Shown one piece after another: positions 11,101 through 22,632 of a stretch of DNA of 64,000 nt. The notes under the pieces were generated by a model that made no database searches, had not been told where the DNA came from, and saw only the letters and a program-made list of their open reading frames with translations. Location of the stretch: assembly GCF_000815065.1 (NCBI RefSeq), contig NZ_CP007585.1, positions 310,001 through 374,000 on the forward strand, read 5' to 3'. A program made the position numbers and the translations under genes. Origin of the DNA: Mesomycoplasma flocculare ATCC 27399. Lineage in GTDB: Bacteria; Bacillota_I; Bacilli_A; Mycoplasmatales; Metamycoplasmataceae. The first letter of the stretch is position 1, and every line of letters begins with the position of its first letter.

Positions 11101-14100
11101 GTAAAACCAATTGCTGAAAAATTTGCAAAAGATAAGCAAAATGAAATTATTAAAATTCTTGGAAAACTAAATGGCAAAAAAGATGGCGAAAACCCTTATT
11201 CAAATATTAATGAAGGTTTAGTTGAACTAGTTATTAATTTTGATATTCCATCTTTTGTAAGAAATTTAAATTATCTTGAAAAAACAAGTTATTCTGCTGG
11301 ATATGAAAAATTCTTGCAATTAAACGAAAATCAGAAAAAAACTGAGCAAAATAATGTATTTTTCCAAAAAGTTAATTTAGATTTAAATGATTATCTAACC
11401 GCGTTAATTGCGGCTTTTTTCCGCAATGATAAATCGCGACAAAGCACAATTAATTCAATAATTAAAATGATAAACGTTTCTTCTAAAGCCGAAGATTCTG
11501 GAAGTAGCGAAGTTGGTCTTCGTTATTTTCTCCCGGCAAAGGATGAGCAAAAAATTGATATCTATGATTTACAATTTATTTCCGCAAATTGAGGTTCTGC
11601 CCAAATTAGCGGAAATCCAACCGCAGAAATTGGGCGTATTGATATTCTTGCAAATTCAATTTTAACAAAAATTAATGAAAACCCTAACTTAAAAATTGTT
11701 AATCTTACTTTAAATGAAAGAGTTTTTTTAAATAAATATCTCAAAATTGCAAATCTTAACAATCTTTTAGATATAAAAGAAAAACTTGAGCAAATCAAGG
11801 AAATTTATAGCTTATTTCGCTTTAAAAATTATACAAAATCCGGAAATTTTATTATAAATATAAAACCCCCAAGTCTTGAAAATAATGATATTTTCGCAAA
11901 TAGTGAAACAATTGCCGATATTTTATATTATATTTCAAATTCTATCAAAATTCCTGTTGATATAAGCGATAATTTACCCGCATCTTCGCCTGCGTTGCGG
12001 CTAAAACCTATTTATATTTCTGCATCTGAGAGTCAAATTAATAAATTACATAATTCACTTCTTGAAAATCCTGAATTAATTAGTCAATTAGCAATTCGAA
12101 CATACCGTTTTTGAATCCGTTTTGTAGCCGAGACAAATCTTTCAAATTTCGATTTACAAAAGGCATTTAAAAAATTATTTTCTGAGGCAATTTCTGGGTC
12201 ATTAGCAAACGAGTTAAATAATACTGAATTATTTGGGAAAATTAAAAACCTTGAAAATCAAGAAGGACTTTTTGCCGGTTTGCCAGCGCCTTCAAGAGCG
12301 ATTTTACAACCTTATTTTACCAGCTTAAATCTAGCAGAAGATCCAAATTTTCAAAATCTTTTAAATGATCCAGTTTTTGAGAAAAATTATACCGATAAAT
12401 CTGGAAAGTCAACAAATTTAAAAACTTGACTTGAAGAAAATCGTGTAGAATTTGTAGAAAACTTAGGCTTTCTTGCTTATTATAGCAAAAATTTTCCTTT
12501 TGAAACTCGTTTTGATAAATCGCTTAAATATATAATGGAAAATTTTCTCTTAAATGATAAATTTTCCGATTCTCCTTTTAAAAAGCGCTTTCTTTCTTTG
12601 TTAGTAGAAGAATTTGCCAGCATAAATCCATTACTTTCTGGATTAAATCTTGACTCACTTGGTTTAAGCCAATTTTTCGCGGCACAATTACCGCAAATCC
12701 CTTTATGATTTACAACAAATCCTGAGGCAAAAATCAAATCTGGCGTCAATAATTTTAATCTTGCTTTTATTCTTCACTCACGACTTCCAAAAATTTCCCA
12801 AATTCAAGTAGCTCCTTCAATGCTTGAAAAAGAATTTTTAAAACTTTTGCAAGATTCTAGCAAAAAAAGCAAAGCCATTGTACCTTTTGTTTTCAATACA
12901 AATGTTAGCGAAATTTCTCTTGATTATTATAAACTAGCAGCAATTTCAAAACAACTTGCAAAAAAAGCAAAAGAAAATCCGGAATTTTTTGGGATTAATA
13001 TTTATAAATTTTATGATAAATTTTTTGGCAAAATAATTGTTTCCCGCGTTGCAAATAATTCAATTAATATCGATGATAACCGCGCCTATGTTGTTAAGGT
13101 AAATAATTCTTATTTAAAGGCCAATAAAAAACAAGCTTTTTTGGGTAAAATTCCTGATAATGCCAGCGATATTGAAAAATTAATTGAACAACTAGATCAA
13201 AAATATATTCTAAATGCTGGCGGACTTAAATATATTATTGTTGGCAATGATTTTAGTGTTGATTATTTATATCCGGTAATTGATGAGAAAAATATTAAAC
13301 TAGATCCTGCAAACCAAGCACTTGCTTATGTTAATAAATTCGGTTTTGACAAAGCGCGATTTTCTTATCGCTCAAATCCAATCAAAAATTATTTGCTTGT
13401 TAGGTTAAAACCGAATGCTGATTTACAAAAATTTAAATCTGATACGGATAATTTAATTGCTAAAAATTTTGCGACTAATTATTATCAGCGTACTTTTTTA
13501 ACAAATGAAAATGATTATCTCAATCCCGAACGCTCTTTACGAATCGCGGTTGGCACTAATATTATTGCTACTTTTTCCAAAACTAATTTTTATCTTAGTT
13601 TATTTTTATCACTTTTAGTTTTTTTTGCTGTTGCTTTTATTATCAAACGCTATATTTCAACAAATAATAAAGTTTTAGGAATTCTCCGTGCCCAAGGATA
13701 TTCACTTTTTGAAATCGCAACAAGCTTTCTTTCAATTGGTTTTATTATTGCGCTTGTTGGTGGGGGTCTTGGCTATCTTGTTGGGTTTTTTGCAAAAATA
13801 CCGCTTATTAATCTAATTTCCCAATTTTGAGAATTTGATATTAATATTTACCGTTTTGATCCAATTTCGTTTATTTTTTCTTTAATTATTTCTTTTTTAG
13901 CGCTATCGGTTTTAATTTATTTAGTAATATTTTGGAATCTAAGGCAAAAACCTTACCAATTATTATCAGGAATTAGTGAGATTAATACTTCAAAATTCGC
14001 CCAAAAAGTCGCAAAAGTGTTCTGAAAAAGCGAAATTGTTAATAAATTCTCAATTTCGCTATTAATAAATTCAATTTGGAAAATAATTTCTCTTGCATTG

Positions 14101-16140
14101 GCAATTGTTGTTGTACAATTTGTTTTAATTTTTTCATTATCATCTTATAATATTTTTCAAAATACCTTAAATAAAACCTACCAAAACCGACATTATACTT
14201 ATAAAATCAATCTGTTTACACCTACAAAAGAAGGTGGCCCGCACGTTATTTATAATGCCAAAGATCTTAATAAAAATCTTTATGTTCCTGCTGGCATTAC
14301 AACAGAGGTAAATTTTAATTCGCCCAATTATTTCCGCCCCGGAAATCCGAGTGTTTTTGGCAATTCAAATAAAAATGGGGAGATTAATTTACTAGCAAAA
14401 ACCCCGGTTGTTCTAACCCGCTCAAGTTTAAATATAAAGCAAAACGATACAAACGCACCCTCAATTTTTGATATTGTTCTAGCAAATTTACCTGAGTCAC
14501 TTAAAAATAATATTTTTGCAATTTCAAACAAAGTGGTTCTCCAAATGGAAAAAGCGCAGAATATTCCTGAAAAAATTCGCCAAAAACAACCTTATTTTAA
14601 ATATCTAGTTGATGATACAAATCCAAACCAAGGCAGGTTTTGGTATTATAGTTTTGATAAGACAAAAAATGATTACCGCGCTTTTGAAGTATCAATTTTT
14701 GGCCAATCCCAAAGCCGCGATGCTTATCGCAAGTTTTTAGTTGATTCTTATTTAAATAATCAAGTTAATAAGGATTTTAATGTTGGCTTTGGTGGTATTG
14801 CCTTTAGTCAATTACAAAATGAAAAATTCCCTAAAAACCATGTTTATACTTATATTGATACAACATATAAAAGCGAGAATGACTTTGAAAGCGGTCTCAA
14901 AATTTACGGTTATAATACAAAGGAAGAAAAAAATCCGATTATTGCAATAAAAGATCAATATGGTAATAATTTATTAACAGAAATTGCAAAATACAAAGTA
15001 AATGAGGGAATTTATCCTTTGATAATAAATTATGTATTTGCAAAAAAACATAATTTAGCGCGAAATTCAGTAATTGAGCTACCAATTTTGAATTCAGTTA
15101 ACCGCTATGAAGCCAAAATTAAAAATATTCCCCAAAAAACGGCGAAATTTAAAGTTATTGGCATTTCTGATACTTATATTAATTCAGAGCTTGTAACATC
15201 CCAAGAAATTGCCAATAAACTTTTAGGGCTTGATATTTTTGCAAAAAATTTAGCCCCTTATAATTTAAAACCTTTTAATGGGATTATTCTTGCAAGTCCA
15301 GAAGTTGAACAGATTAGTAATTCTTTTAGTTTATACTCGCCTTCAGGGTATTGAGCCGGAAATTCAGAGATTAAAGTAGATACGTTAAATCAAGACGATA
15401 CAACCGGCTTTTTTGCTAACATTTTCGCTTTTAGCGAAAATGAGCAAAGCAAAACTAAAGGTGCTTTAGAACTTGCTGGGTATTCGAAATCCGATATTTT
15501 AAAGGTGATTAATTTCCATAAACATAAAAACGAAAAACAATGACTAGATGTAAATTCCCCGCTTAATTTCAAATCTTTAGTCGATCCTTCTTTTGTAAAC
15601 CAAAATATTCCTGCAATGAAACAAGCGCTTAAAAATTTTAACCAAATTTATGGGGATACAATCTACCAAATTGTTGTTTTAGGTGTTGAAGAAAAGAATA
15701 TCGAAACTAACTTTATTTCAAATTTTGCGAATTTATTTGGTGCTGGAGTTAATATTGTTGTGGTGATTTTCTTAATTGTTTCACTGATCATTTTAGTAAT
15801 AATTGCTTCTTCAATTATTAATGAAAACCAAGAAAATATCGCAATTCTTGATGTTTTAGGTTATGCTAATAAAACAAAAGTGCGCCTATTTTATAGTATT
15901 TATTTACCAGTTTTAGTTCTTGGTTCTTTAGTTGCAATTCCGTTTGTAATTTTTGTAATGGGAATTTTTAATTCCTATATTTTATTTACAAATGGTGTGT
16001 TTTTATCGCTTGGCCTTTCGGCGGGAGTTTTTTTCGCCGCGGTTGGTATTATTAGTATCGTTTTTGTCGCTGTGCTCGCGATTTTATGATATTTTCTCAC
16101 GAAACGCAAATCAGTTTATATTATAAAAGAAAGGATTTAG
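8182..16140 (+). CDS. Giant FtsX-type ABC transporter permease (about 2650 aa)
   Basis: A single frame, broken only by TGA-Trp codons, runs 2652 codons to TAG at 16138-16140. The topology read from hydrophobicity is one N-terminal membrane helix (about residues 11-33), an extracytoplasmic region near 1760 aa, three helices (about 1795-1925), one helix (about 1967-1990), a second external region near 520 aa, then three helices at the end. The 3+1...3 pattern with GGGLGYLVGFF and 'NENQENIAILDVLGYANKTK' is the FtsX/MacB permease fold, duplicated. It resembles the MG468-type mycoplasma permeases, but is longer. An in-frame TTG at 8173 closer to GAGGC is an alternative start. Partner ATPase follows 54 bases downstream. 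Substrate unknown; MacB-like proteins mechanically move lipoproteins or peptides. Confidence 0.88.
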
Positions 16141-16193
16141 GTTAGAATAATTCTAAACCTTCGGGATTTTTTATTAAATAAAAGGAGGAAATA

Positions 16194-17117
16194 GTGTATA
16201 ATTTTTTCTCAAAAGCAAAAAAAGTCAAAGCGCAAAAACAAGCTTTGCAAATAATCAAGCAAACAAATCAAGCTAATTATTCAAGCAAACAATTAAAATT
16301 AATTCGCTGAGCCAATGATAATCCGCGAGTTAAAGTCGGCAAAATCGATAATAAAAACTCGCCAGGAGCAATTATCGATTTTAAAAATGTGGCAAAATAT
16401 TACCTTTTTGGTTCAGTTGTTACCAAGGTATTCACTGGTCTTAATTTCAGTGTTGCAGCTGGCGATTTTGCAATTTTAAGTGGAAAATCCGGATCGGGCA
16501 AGTCAACAATTCTTAATTTAATGTCAGGTTTAGATCGGGCAACCGAAGGCGAAATTGTTGTTGATTCAGTTAATTTAGCTTACTTAAAAAACGCTGACCT
16601 TACTAAATTTCGCCGCCAAAATGTTTCTTTTATTTTTCAATCGTATAATCTTTTAGGCAATATAAACGGTTATGATAATGTCGAAGTTGGCGCTTATCTA
16701 CAAAAAGATAAAACTAAATTACTCGATATTGAAAAGCTTTTTGCTGAATTTGAACTTGAAGATATCAAATTCAAGTTCCCCTCACAAATGTCTGGCGGGC
16801 AGCAACAGCGAATTTCAATTCTCCGTGCGCTTGTTAAAAACGCCAAAATAATTTTTGCCGATGAACCAACTGGCGCACTTGATGAAAATAACAAAAATAT
16901 CGTGCTAAAAACTTTAAAATATATTAACCAAAAATACAAAACTACAATCGTTATGGTTTCTCATGACCCAACAATGGAACCACTTGCTGATTTAATTATC
17001 AAACTTAAAAATGGGCAACTAACAACCAGAAGGCAAAAATCTCTAACTTTTGCTGAGTTTCTCGCCCTTGAAACCAAAGACGGGCAAAATTCAAACAAAA
17101 ATGTGGAAAAAAATTAG
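16194..17117 (+). CDS. ABC transporter ATP-binding protein, partner of the giant permease
   Basis: 307 aa from GTG at 16194, which sits 5 bases after a near-perfect AGGAGGAA site. A first ATG does not appear until much later, inside the nucleotide-binding fold. Walker A 'SGKSGSGKST', Q-loop FIFQS, signature MSGGQQQR, Walker B IIFADEPTGA and the H-loop MVSHD are all present. The LolD/MacB-like order and DEPTGALD match ATPases that pair with FtsX permeases, and it is the counterpart of MG467. The first 65 residues precede the fold and are Lys/Gln rich. Confidence 0.93.
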
Positions 17118-17201
17118 GAAAATAATGCAATTTTTACTTTTTTTTAAACTTTTTTCAAAAAAATATTAATATATAACAAACGCAGGAAAATCAGTTAGTC
17201 A

Positions 17202-18344
17202 ATGAACATAAAAAAAATTTCTGTTGCCGAATCAGTGGGGAAAGGTCATCCTGATAAAATTTGTGACCAAATTAGCGATGCAATTCTTGACAAAATTTTA
17301 AAGCAAGACAAAAATGCCCGTGTTGCCATTGAAGTTATGGCCTCAAATCGCCTAATTATTATAGGCGGTGAAGTTTCGACAAGTGGTTATGTTGATTTAG
17401 TGAAAACTGCTTGGGAAATTCTTTTTGAAATTGGTTACAATGAAAATGATTTTACAATAATTTCCAATGTCAACCGTCAATCAACCGAAATTGCAAAACT
17501 TGTGAATCATAAAAACGGAGCTATCGGTGCTGGCGATCAAGGTGTTGTTTATGGTTTTGCTACAAATGAGTGCGCAAATTTTATGCCTTTAGCACAAAAT
17601 TTAGCTCATTATTTAGTTAAAAAAGCCGAACAGCTCCGTAAAAGTGGTCAATTTCAATTTGCATTTGCCGATATGAAATCTCAAGTTGTAATCAATTATG
17701 ATAAAAACAATAAACCTAAAGTAAAAAGTATGTTAATGTCAATCCAACACGATCCAAATTTTAATTACGATAATTTTGTTAAATTTGTAACTAACAAGAT
17801 TATGATTCCCGCAGCAAAAAAGTATAATCTTAATCTTGATTTTAAAAAAAACGTCAATAAATCAGGCAATTTTACTATTGGAGGTCCAATAGGTGATACT
17901 GGTCTTACCGGACGAAAACTAATTATCGACACTTATGGTGATAGCGCAAAACATGGTGGCGGGGCTTTTAGCGGCAAGGATTATACAAAAGTTGACCGTA
18001 CTGGCGCATACATTGCGCGGTGAATTGCCAAAAATCTTGTCGCCGCTAAAATTGCTGATGAAATCGAAATTCAATTTAGTTATACAATCGGCAATGAATA
18101 TCCTGAATTAATTAATATAACATCTGTAAAAAATGCAAAACTTCCGAACACAAAAATTATTGAAGTTATTAAAAAAGTCTTTGATTTACGTTTAGTTTGT
18201 CTAATTTCTGAGCTTGATTTGCAAAAACCAATTTATCGCAACTTAGCAGTTTATGGTCATTTTGGTCGCGACGAGCTTAATTTGCCTTGAGAGAAATTAA
18301 ATTATGTTAGAAAAATCCAAGACTTAATTGATAATAGCGAATAG
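17202..18344 (+). CDS. metK: S-adenosylmethionine synthetase
   Basis: 380 aa, the usual length. The enzyme makes SAM from methionine and ATP in the cytoplasm. Conserved blocks are [12 protein letters not shown] (ATP phosphates and Mg), [10 protein letters not shown], and '[20 protein letters not shown]', with [12 protein letters not shown] after it. TGA-Trp codons fall at 18021 and 18289. It supplies the methyl donor for the rRNA methylases and any active DNA methylase in the cell. Confidence 0.97.
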
Positions 18345-18562
18345 AGCTAACAATTTTTAAAAAAGTTTAGTTAGTATTTTAATATCTAAAAATTTTTTGC
18401 GTTTGTATTTAAAAAGTTGTTTAATTTTCGCTAGTTTTTTAAAAATTGAATTTTTATTCTTTAATTTATAAGTATAAAAACTTTCTGTAAAAAGCAAAAT
18501 TCAAAATCCTTTTTTCAATTATTTTTTGATATAAAATTATTGTAAAAAAAATTAATTTTTTC

Positions 18563-18590
18563 TTGGTAAAAATAAAAAAAGTACTATAAT
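18563..18590 (+). promoter_or_regulatory. Promoter for tRNA-Thr
   Basis: TTGGTA (18563-18568) and TATAAT (18585-18590) are 16 bases apart and place a start about 15 bases before the tRNA. The gap from the end of metK (18345) to here shows no gene. Confidence 0.6.
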
Positions 18591-18606
18591 TTCAAAGATG
18601 ATTTGT

Positions 18607-18682
18607 GCCATCATAGCTCAGTCGGCAGAGCACATCCATGGTAAGGATGGGGTCGCAGGTTCGATTCCTGTTGTTGGCACCA
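18607..18682 (+). tRNA. tRNA-Thr (anticodon GGT)
   Basis: 76 nt with a coded CCA. The acceptor GCCATCA pairs with TGTTGGC (one T-T mismatch). The anticodon stem CATCC/GGATG holds the loop ATGGTAA, giving GGT. The T-arm TTCGATT is intact. Confidence 0.93.
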
Positions 18683-18695
18683 TAACTTTTTGACC

Positions 18696-18725
18696 AAAAG
18701 ATGCTAGAAAAAAGCATCTTTTTTA
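18696..18725 (+). terminator. Terminator after tRNA-Thr
   Basis: AAAAGATGCT pairs with AGCATCTTTT over 10 bp with a 7-base loop, followed by further T. It lies 14 bases after the tRNA. Confidence 0.8.
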
Positions 18726-18757
18726 CTTAATTTGATTAATAAAAGGACTAGAATAAA

Positions 18758-19573
18758 ATGAAATCAGCTATTGTTTTATTTGTTGGGGATATTTTTGGGA
18801 CGCCGGGAATAGCGATGTTTAAAGAACATTTTGAAATTTTAAAGCAAAAATACCAATTTGATTTAGTGATTGTCCAAGCCGAAAATATTACCGGGAGAAA
18901 AGGTCTTAATAAAAAAGATTATCTTTATCTAAAAAAAATAGGTGTTGATATTTTTACAATTGGCAATCATGTCTGATCTAATCCAGAAATTAATTTGATA
19001 ATCGATAATCCTGACATTGTCCGCCCGCTAAATATTGATAAAGAATATAAAGGAAAAGGTTCTACTATAATTGAAAAAAGTGGAAAAAGATTTCGAATAA
19101 CCTCACTTCTTGGTGTTGCTTTTAATAAATTAGTCAAGCCTTGGAACCATAAATTTGCCAATAATTTTTTTGATGCAATTGATAAAATTCTTTTTGAGAA
19201 TCAAGCTGATTTTCATATTGTTGATTTTCATGCAGAGACTACAAGCGAGAAAAATACTTTAGCAATTTATCTAAACGGCAAAATTAATGCGCTTTTAGGG
19301 ACGCATACTCATGTCCAAACTGCAGATTCACGCAAATTATCGCTTGGAACTTTATTTATTACCGATGTTGGGATGACTGGCCCCGCAAATGATGCAATTG
19401 GCGTTAAGTTTCTCGATGTTTATAATAGAATTAGGTATAATAAAAGTACAAAATTTCGCACTTCTGAAAATCCTTGTCAATTTAATGCGGTTATTTTAAA
19501 ATTAAACCAAGATCTTGAAAAGCAAGAAATTATTCCAGTTAATATATACAAGGAAAATACCGAAGCAAATTAA
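18758..19573 (+). CDS. ymdB: YmdB-family metallophosphoesterase
   Basis: 271 aa, the typical length of the TIGR00282 family. The metal-binding calcineurin-like pattern starts with 'VLFVGDIFGTPG', then QAENITGRKG, FTIGNHVW, 'DFHAETTSEK', and GTHTHVQTAD. Bacillus YmdB hydrolyses 2',3'-cyclic nucleotides and affects RNA levels and development; here the substrate is not known. Good AAAAGGA site before ATG. It converges on ychF across a long inverted repeat. Confidence 0.93.
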
Positions 19574-19634
19574 TGCTTTTTGGTCAGACATTTTTTCTTT
19601 GAAAGCAAAAGAAAAAACTAAATAAATGTTGTAA

Positions 19635-19677
19635 GGTAATTAATTAAAATTTTTTTAAAAAATTTTAATTAATTACC
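19635..19677. terminator. Bidirectional terminator, 21-base inverted repeat
   Basis: Two 21-base arms (19635-19655 and 19657-19677), perfectly complementary, surround one T. They are rich in A/T and give U runs in both directions. The right arm includes the last codons of ychF. This is well placed to stop ymdB from the left and ychF from the right. Confidence 0.75.
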
Positions 19678-20772
19678 AATGCGAAAGTGGCAAATTTCAC
19701 CATCTTGTATTAAATAATCTTTTCCTTCTAGTCGCATTTTTCCTTTTTCTTTTACATTTTTTTCACTACCAGCTTGAATAAAATCTTCAAATGAGATAAT
19801 CTCAACGCGAATAAATTTTTTGCGGAAATCAGAGTGAATAATTCCGCCGCAATCAAGTGCGCTTGTGTTTTTTTTAAAAGTTCAGGCTCTTACTTCTTTT
19901 TTACCAACGGTGAAAAAAGTTGCTAAATTTAAGAGGCGAAAACTATAAAGGGCTAATAAATCAAGTGAGGAAAATTCAAGTTCGAACTCATTTAAAAACA
20001 TTTCTTTTTCCTCATCGGTAAATTGCGACATTTCTTGTTCTAAAAGAATGCAAATTGGGATTAGACTAGCATTTTCTTTTTCTAAATAGGATGTTAACTT
20101 TGAAAAATAAGGATTAGATCTTGGGTTTTTCAGCGATTTTTGGTCTAAATTACCAACGTATAAAATTGGCTTAATACTTAAAAGTTGTCAATTTTTAATT
20201 AGCAAAAGTTCATCAGAATTTAGATCTAAATCGCGCACTGGTTTGCCGTTTTGCAAATGGGCTTGCACTTTTTTTGCAAGTTCTGTTTCTATTTTAGCTT
20301 TTTTATCGTTTGTGTTATTGACTTTTTTTTGCAAGCGTGTGATTATCGACTCGATTGTACCAAGATCGGCGAAAATTAGTTCAAGGTTAATTGTTTCAAC
20401 ATCGGAAATTGGGTCGATTTTGTTGTTAATATGGATGATTTTTGAATCCTCAAAACAACGGACAACGTGTACTAGACAATCAACATCTCTAACATTTGCA
20501 AGAAATTTATTACCTAGCCCTTCACCAGTTGAGGCCCCTTTTATTAAACCGGCAATATCAACAAAAGAATAAGTAGCAAAAACAACCTTTTCGGGATTAA
20601 CGAGTTTTGCCAGCTGAATAATTCGCGGATCGCGAATTATTACAGTGGCAATATTAGGTTCGATTGTGGCAAAAGGGTAATTTGCAATTTCCACTTTCAT
20701 TTTTGTAAGCGCGGAAAATAACGAAGATTTTCCGACATTAGGTAGGCCAATTAAACCGGCTTTTAAGTTCAT
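19669..20772 (-). CDS. ychF: Redox-regulated ATPase YchF (Obg family)
   Basis: 367 aa, the family's usual 363-367. G1 motif is GLPNVGKSS, G3 is DIAG followed by 'LIKGASTGEGLGNKFLANV'. YchF/OLA1 proteins prefer ATP to GTP and bind the ribosome. TGA-Trp interrupts near 20187. The C-terminal TGS-like domain ends GEICHFRIGN. The ATG at 20772 follows the rpsR stop by 9 bases. Confidence 0.95.
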
Positions 20773-20781
20773 TTTGGAAAA

Positions 20782-21045
20782 TTAAGCACGGGTTTTATCG
20801 TAATTTCCGCGGATTCTATCGCCAATAAAAGGTAATAAAGCAAGATAGCGAGCTCTTTTAATTGCAAGCGCTAATTTTCTTTGGTGTTTTGCACAATTTC
20901 CAGTGATTCGTGATGGCTGAATTTTGCCAAAGGCATTAATAAAACGTTGGAGAATTTCTGTTTGTTTATAGTCAATATAAAATAATTTCGCATCACAGAA
21001 TTGGCAAACTTTTTTTTTGAATTTTTTTGCAAATTTTTTATTCAT
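20782..21045 (-). CDS. rpsR: 30S ribosomal protein S18
   Basis: 87 aa. Conserved '[16 protein letters not shown]' and '[18 protein letters not shown]' identify S18, which pairs with S6 on the platform of the small subunit. I chose ATG at 21045, 9 bases from AAGGA, over the in-frame GTG at 21054, which lies inside that site. The N-terminus carries CQFCDAK, a Cys pair seen in zinc-type S18. Confidence 0.95.
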   Translation of the reverse strand: MNKKFAKKFKKKVCQFCDAKLFYIDYKQTEILQRFINAFGKIQPSRITGNCAKHQRKLALAIKRARYLALLPFIGDRIRGNYDKTRA

Positions 21046-21068
21046 TTTTATCACATCCTTTTAATTAA

Positions 21069-21629
21069 TTATTCTTTATTAGGGTCAAGATCATCAATGT
21101 CTCAATAATCGGCAAAGGGGTTTTCTTTATTTTCAGTAGCAATATTATCCGTTATTTCCGTAGGTAAGTCGAAAAGCTGACTTTTCTCATCTTCGGTTTT
21201 TATCGAATGTCTAAAATCAAGATGTTCTTGCATTTCCGGGTCATCATAGATTGTCTCGAAAGTAGGCGCTGAAGTTTTTTGACTTAACTTTTGTCTACGC
21301 ATTTCTAATTGATCTTTAGTTTCTAATGTCTGAAAATTTTCAAGGCTTACCTCATAATTTGTAATATAAGCGTTTGTATTGCTAATAACACGGTTTCCCT
21401 GTAGCGAACCTTCGATCGCAAGCAAGCTTCCGACAGTTATTAATTTATCTAATAAGGTTGCATTTTGGCGTCAGGCAACAATTGGGATAAAATCTGTAAT
21501 CTGGCTGCCATCATGACTGTATTTTCGTCTAGAAACAGCTAAATTAAAACGTAAAAAAGCGAGGTTCGATTTAGTATTTAAAAGCACCGGTTTTGATGAT
21601 ACTCTGCCAATTAAAATAATTTTATTCAT
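21069..21629 (-). CDS. ssb: Single-stranded DNA-binding protein
   Basis: 186 aa. OB-fold region from MNKIILIGRVSSKPV to about residue 110, with the aromatic and basic pattern of SSB. The variable linker is acidic, and the C-terminus ends DIDDLDPNKE, acidic but without the usual terminal Pro-Phe that docks partner proteins. Middle gene of rpsF-ssb-rpsR, the standard bacterial order. TGA-Trp codons explain the breaks. Confidence 0.95.
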
Positions 21630-21678
21630 AATATTTAAAAATTCTAATTAACTTTGCAGTTTTTTTAATAAAAGATAA

Positions 21679-22170
21679 TTAATTAGCACTTTGCGTTTTT
21701 TGGTTTAAATTTTGTTCTTTGTCTTTGGTTATAAATTTGCTGTTTTTTAACTTGTTATAATATGGTTGTTTTTGTCGGTTTTGCTCTAAACGTTGTTTTG
21801 GATTATTAATTTTAAAAGCTGGCTTTTCAAGAAAATCGCGTTTTATAGTAAATTTTTTTGCGCGATTTCTAATTTTTGGTTTATGTTTTAGTCCCTTTTC
21901 GCTATCAAGATTAACTATTAAATATCGTCAAATTACTTTAGTAATATTAGCACGGCGAACAAATTCGCCAATTAACTTTGATGGCGCGGCAAGATTAACT
22001 AAGAAATATTGGGCTGTTTTTGCTTTTCGAATCGGGTAGGCGAGATTCGTAATTTCAAGTTTTTGCAGTTTTTCAGTCGAATTTTGACCAAAAACAGTTT
22101 TTAGCAAATTATCTAAAACTGACATTTCTGCTTTTGGATCTAAAATTGTCATTATTTCATATTTTGGCAT
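21679..22170 (-). CDS. rpsF: 30S ribosomal protein S6
   Basis: 163 aa. The first 95 residues, MPKYEIMTIL to IWRYLIVNLDS, are the S6 ferredoxin-like fold. A basic, Lys/Gln/Asn-rich tail of about 65 residues follows, which is common in mycoplasmas and absent from E. coli. AAAGGAG precedes the ATG. First gene of the operon rpsF-ssb-rpsR. Confidence 0.95.
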
Positions 22171-22198
22171 TTTTTTTAAATCTCCTTTTGGACTTAAG

Positions 22199-22217
22199 GG
22201 TTAGACAAAGACTAACC
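22199..22217 (-). promoter_or_regulatory. rpsF leader hairpin
   Basis: GGTTAG and CTAACC pair around a 7-base loop in the roughly 90-base leader between the TATAAT at 22271-22266 and the rpsF start. Leaders of rpsF often bind the S6:S18 complex for feedback, but the CCG loop of that motif is not seen here. A role is inference. Confidence 0.35.
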
Positions 22218-22327
22218 AAGGATTTGTTAATAATACTGATTAAGTTTTTTAGATATAACTAGTTTATTATAGCAAAAAAAATAAATTTTTTTTATAAATT
22301 ATATAAATTTTTTCAATATAATTTATT

Positions 22328-22380
22328 TTAAAATTAAGTAAAAACATCCTCAATTAAAGGATGTTTTTACTTAATTTTAA
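22328..22380 (-). terminator. Strong 23-bp hairpin terminator
   Basis: Perfect 23-base arms (22328-22350 and 22358-22380) around a 7-base loop, with A/T-rich flanks that work in either direction. It follows tRNA-Arg on the minus strand and keeps tRNA transcripts out of the rpsF operon. Confidence 0.85.
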
Positions 22381-22399
22381 AATGGAGAAAATTTTTATA

Positions 22400-22476
22400 T
22401 GGCGCGCCCGGAAGGAGTCGAACCCTCAACCTCTTGGGCCGTAACCAAACACTCTGTCCAATTGAGCTACGGGCGC
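22400..22476 (-). tRNA. tRNA-Arg (anticodon ACG)
   Basis: 77 nt with coded CCA. Acceptor GCGCCCG pairs with CGGGCGC, discriminator G. Anticodon stem TTTGG/CCAAG, loop TTACGGC gives ACG, whose A34 is expected to be deaminated to inosine. 13 bases after tRNA-Cys. Confidence 0.93.
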
Positions 22477-22489
22477 ATTTTTAACTTTT

Positions 22490-22563
22490 TGGAGGCACCA
22501 ACCGGACTCGAACCGGTACTCAAGGTGTTGCAGACCTATGCCTTACCATTTGGCTATGGTGCC
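22490..22563 (-). tRNA. tRNA-Cys (anticodon GCA)
   Basis: 74 nt with coded CCA. Acceptor GGCACCA pairs with TGGTGCC, discriminator T. Anticodon loop CTGCAAC gives GCA. A minus-strand TATAAT at 22595-22590 is the likely promoter of the Cys-Arg pair. Confidence 0.93.
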
Positions 22564-22632
22564 AGAAAACAAACAATTACCAAGACGGAATTATACCAAA
22601 AAAATATTCAAAAAAAATCAAAAAGTAAAAAA

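Noticed and set aside
8173-16140. Reading the long permease as several pseudogene pieces
   Set aside because: All pieces share one frame and are broken only by TGA, which is Trp here, as it is in metK, proS and glpK.
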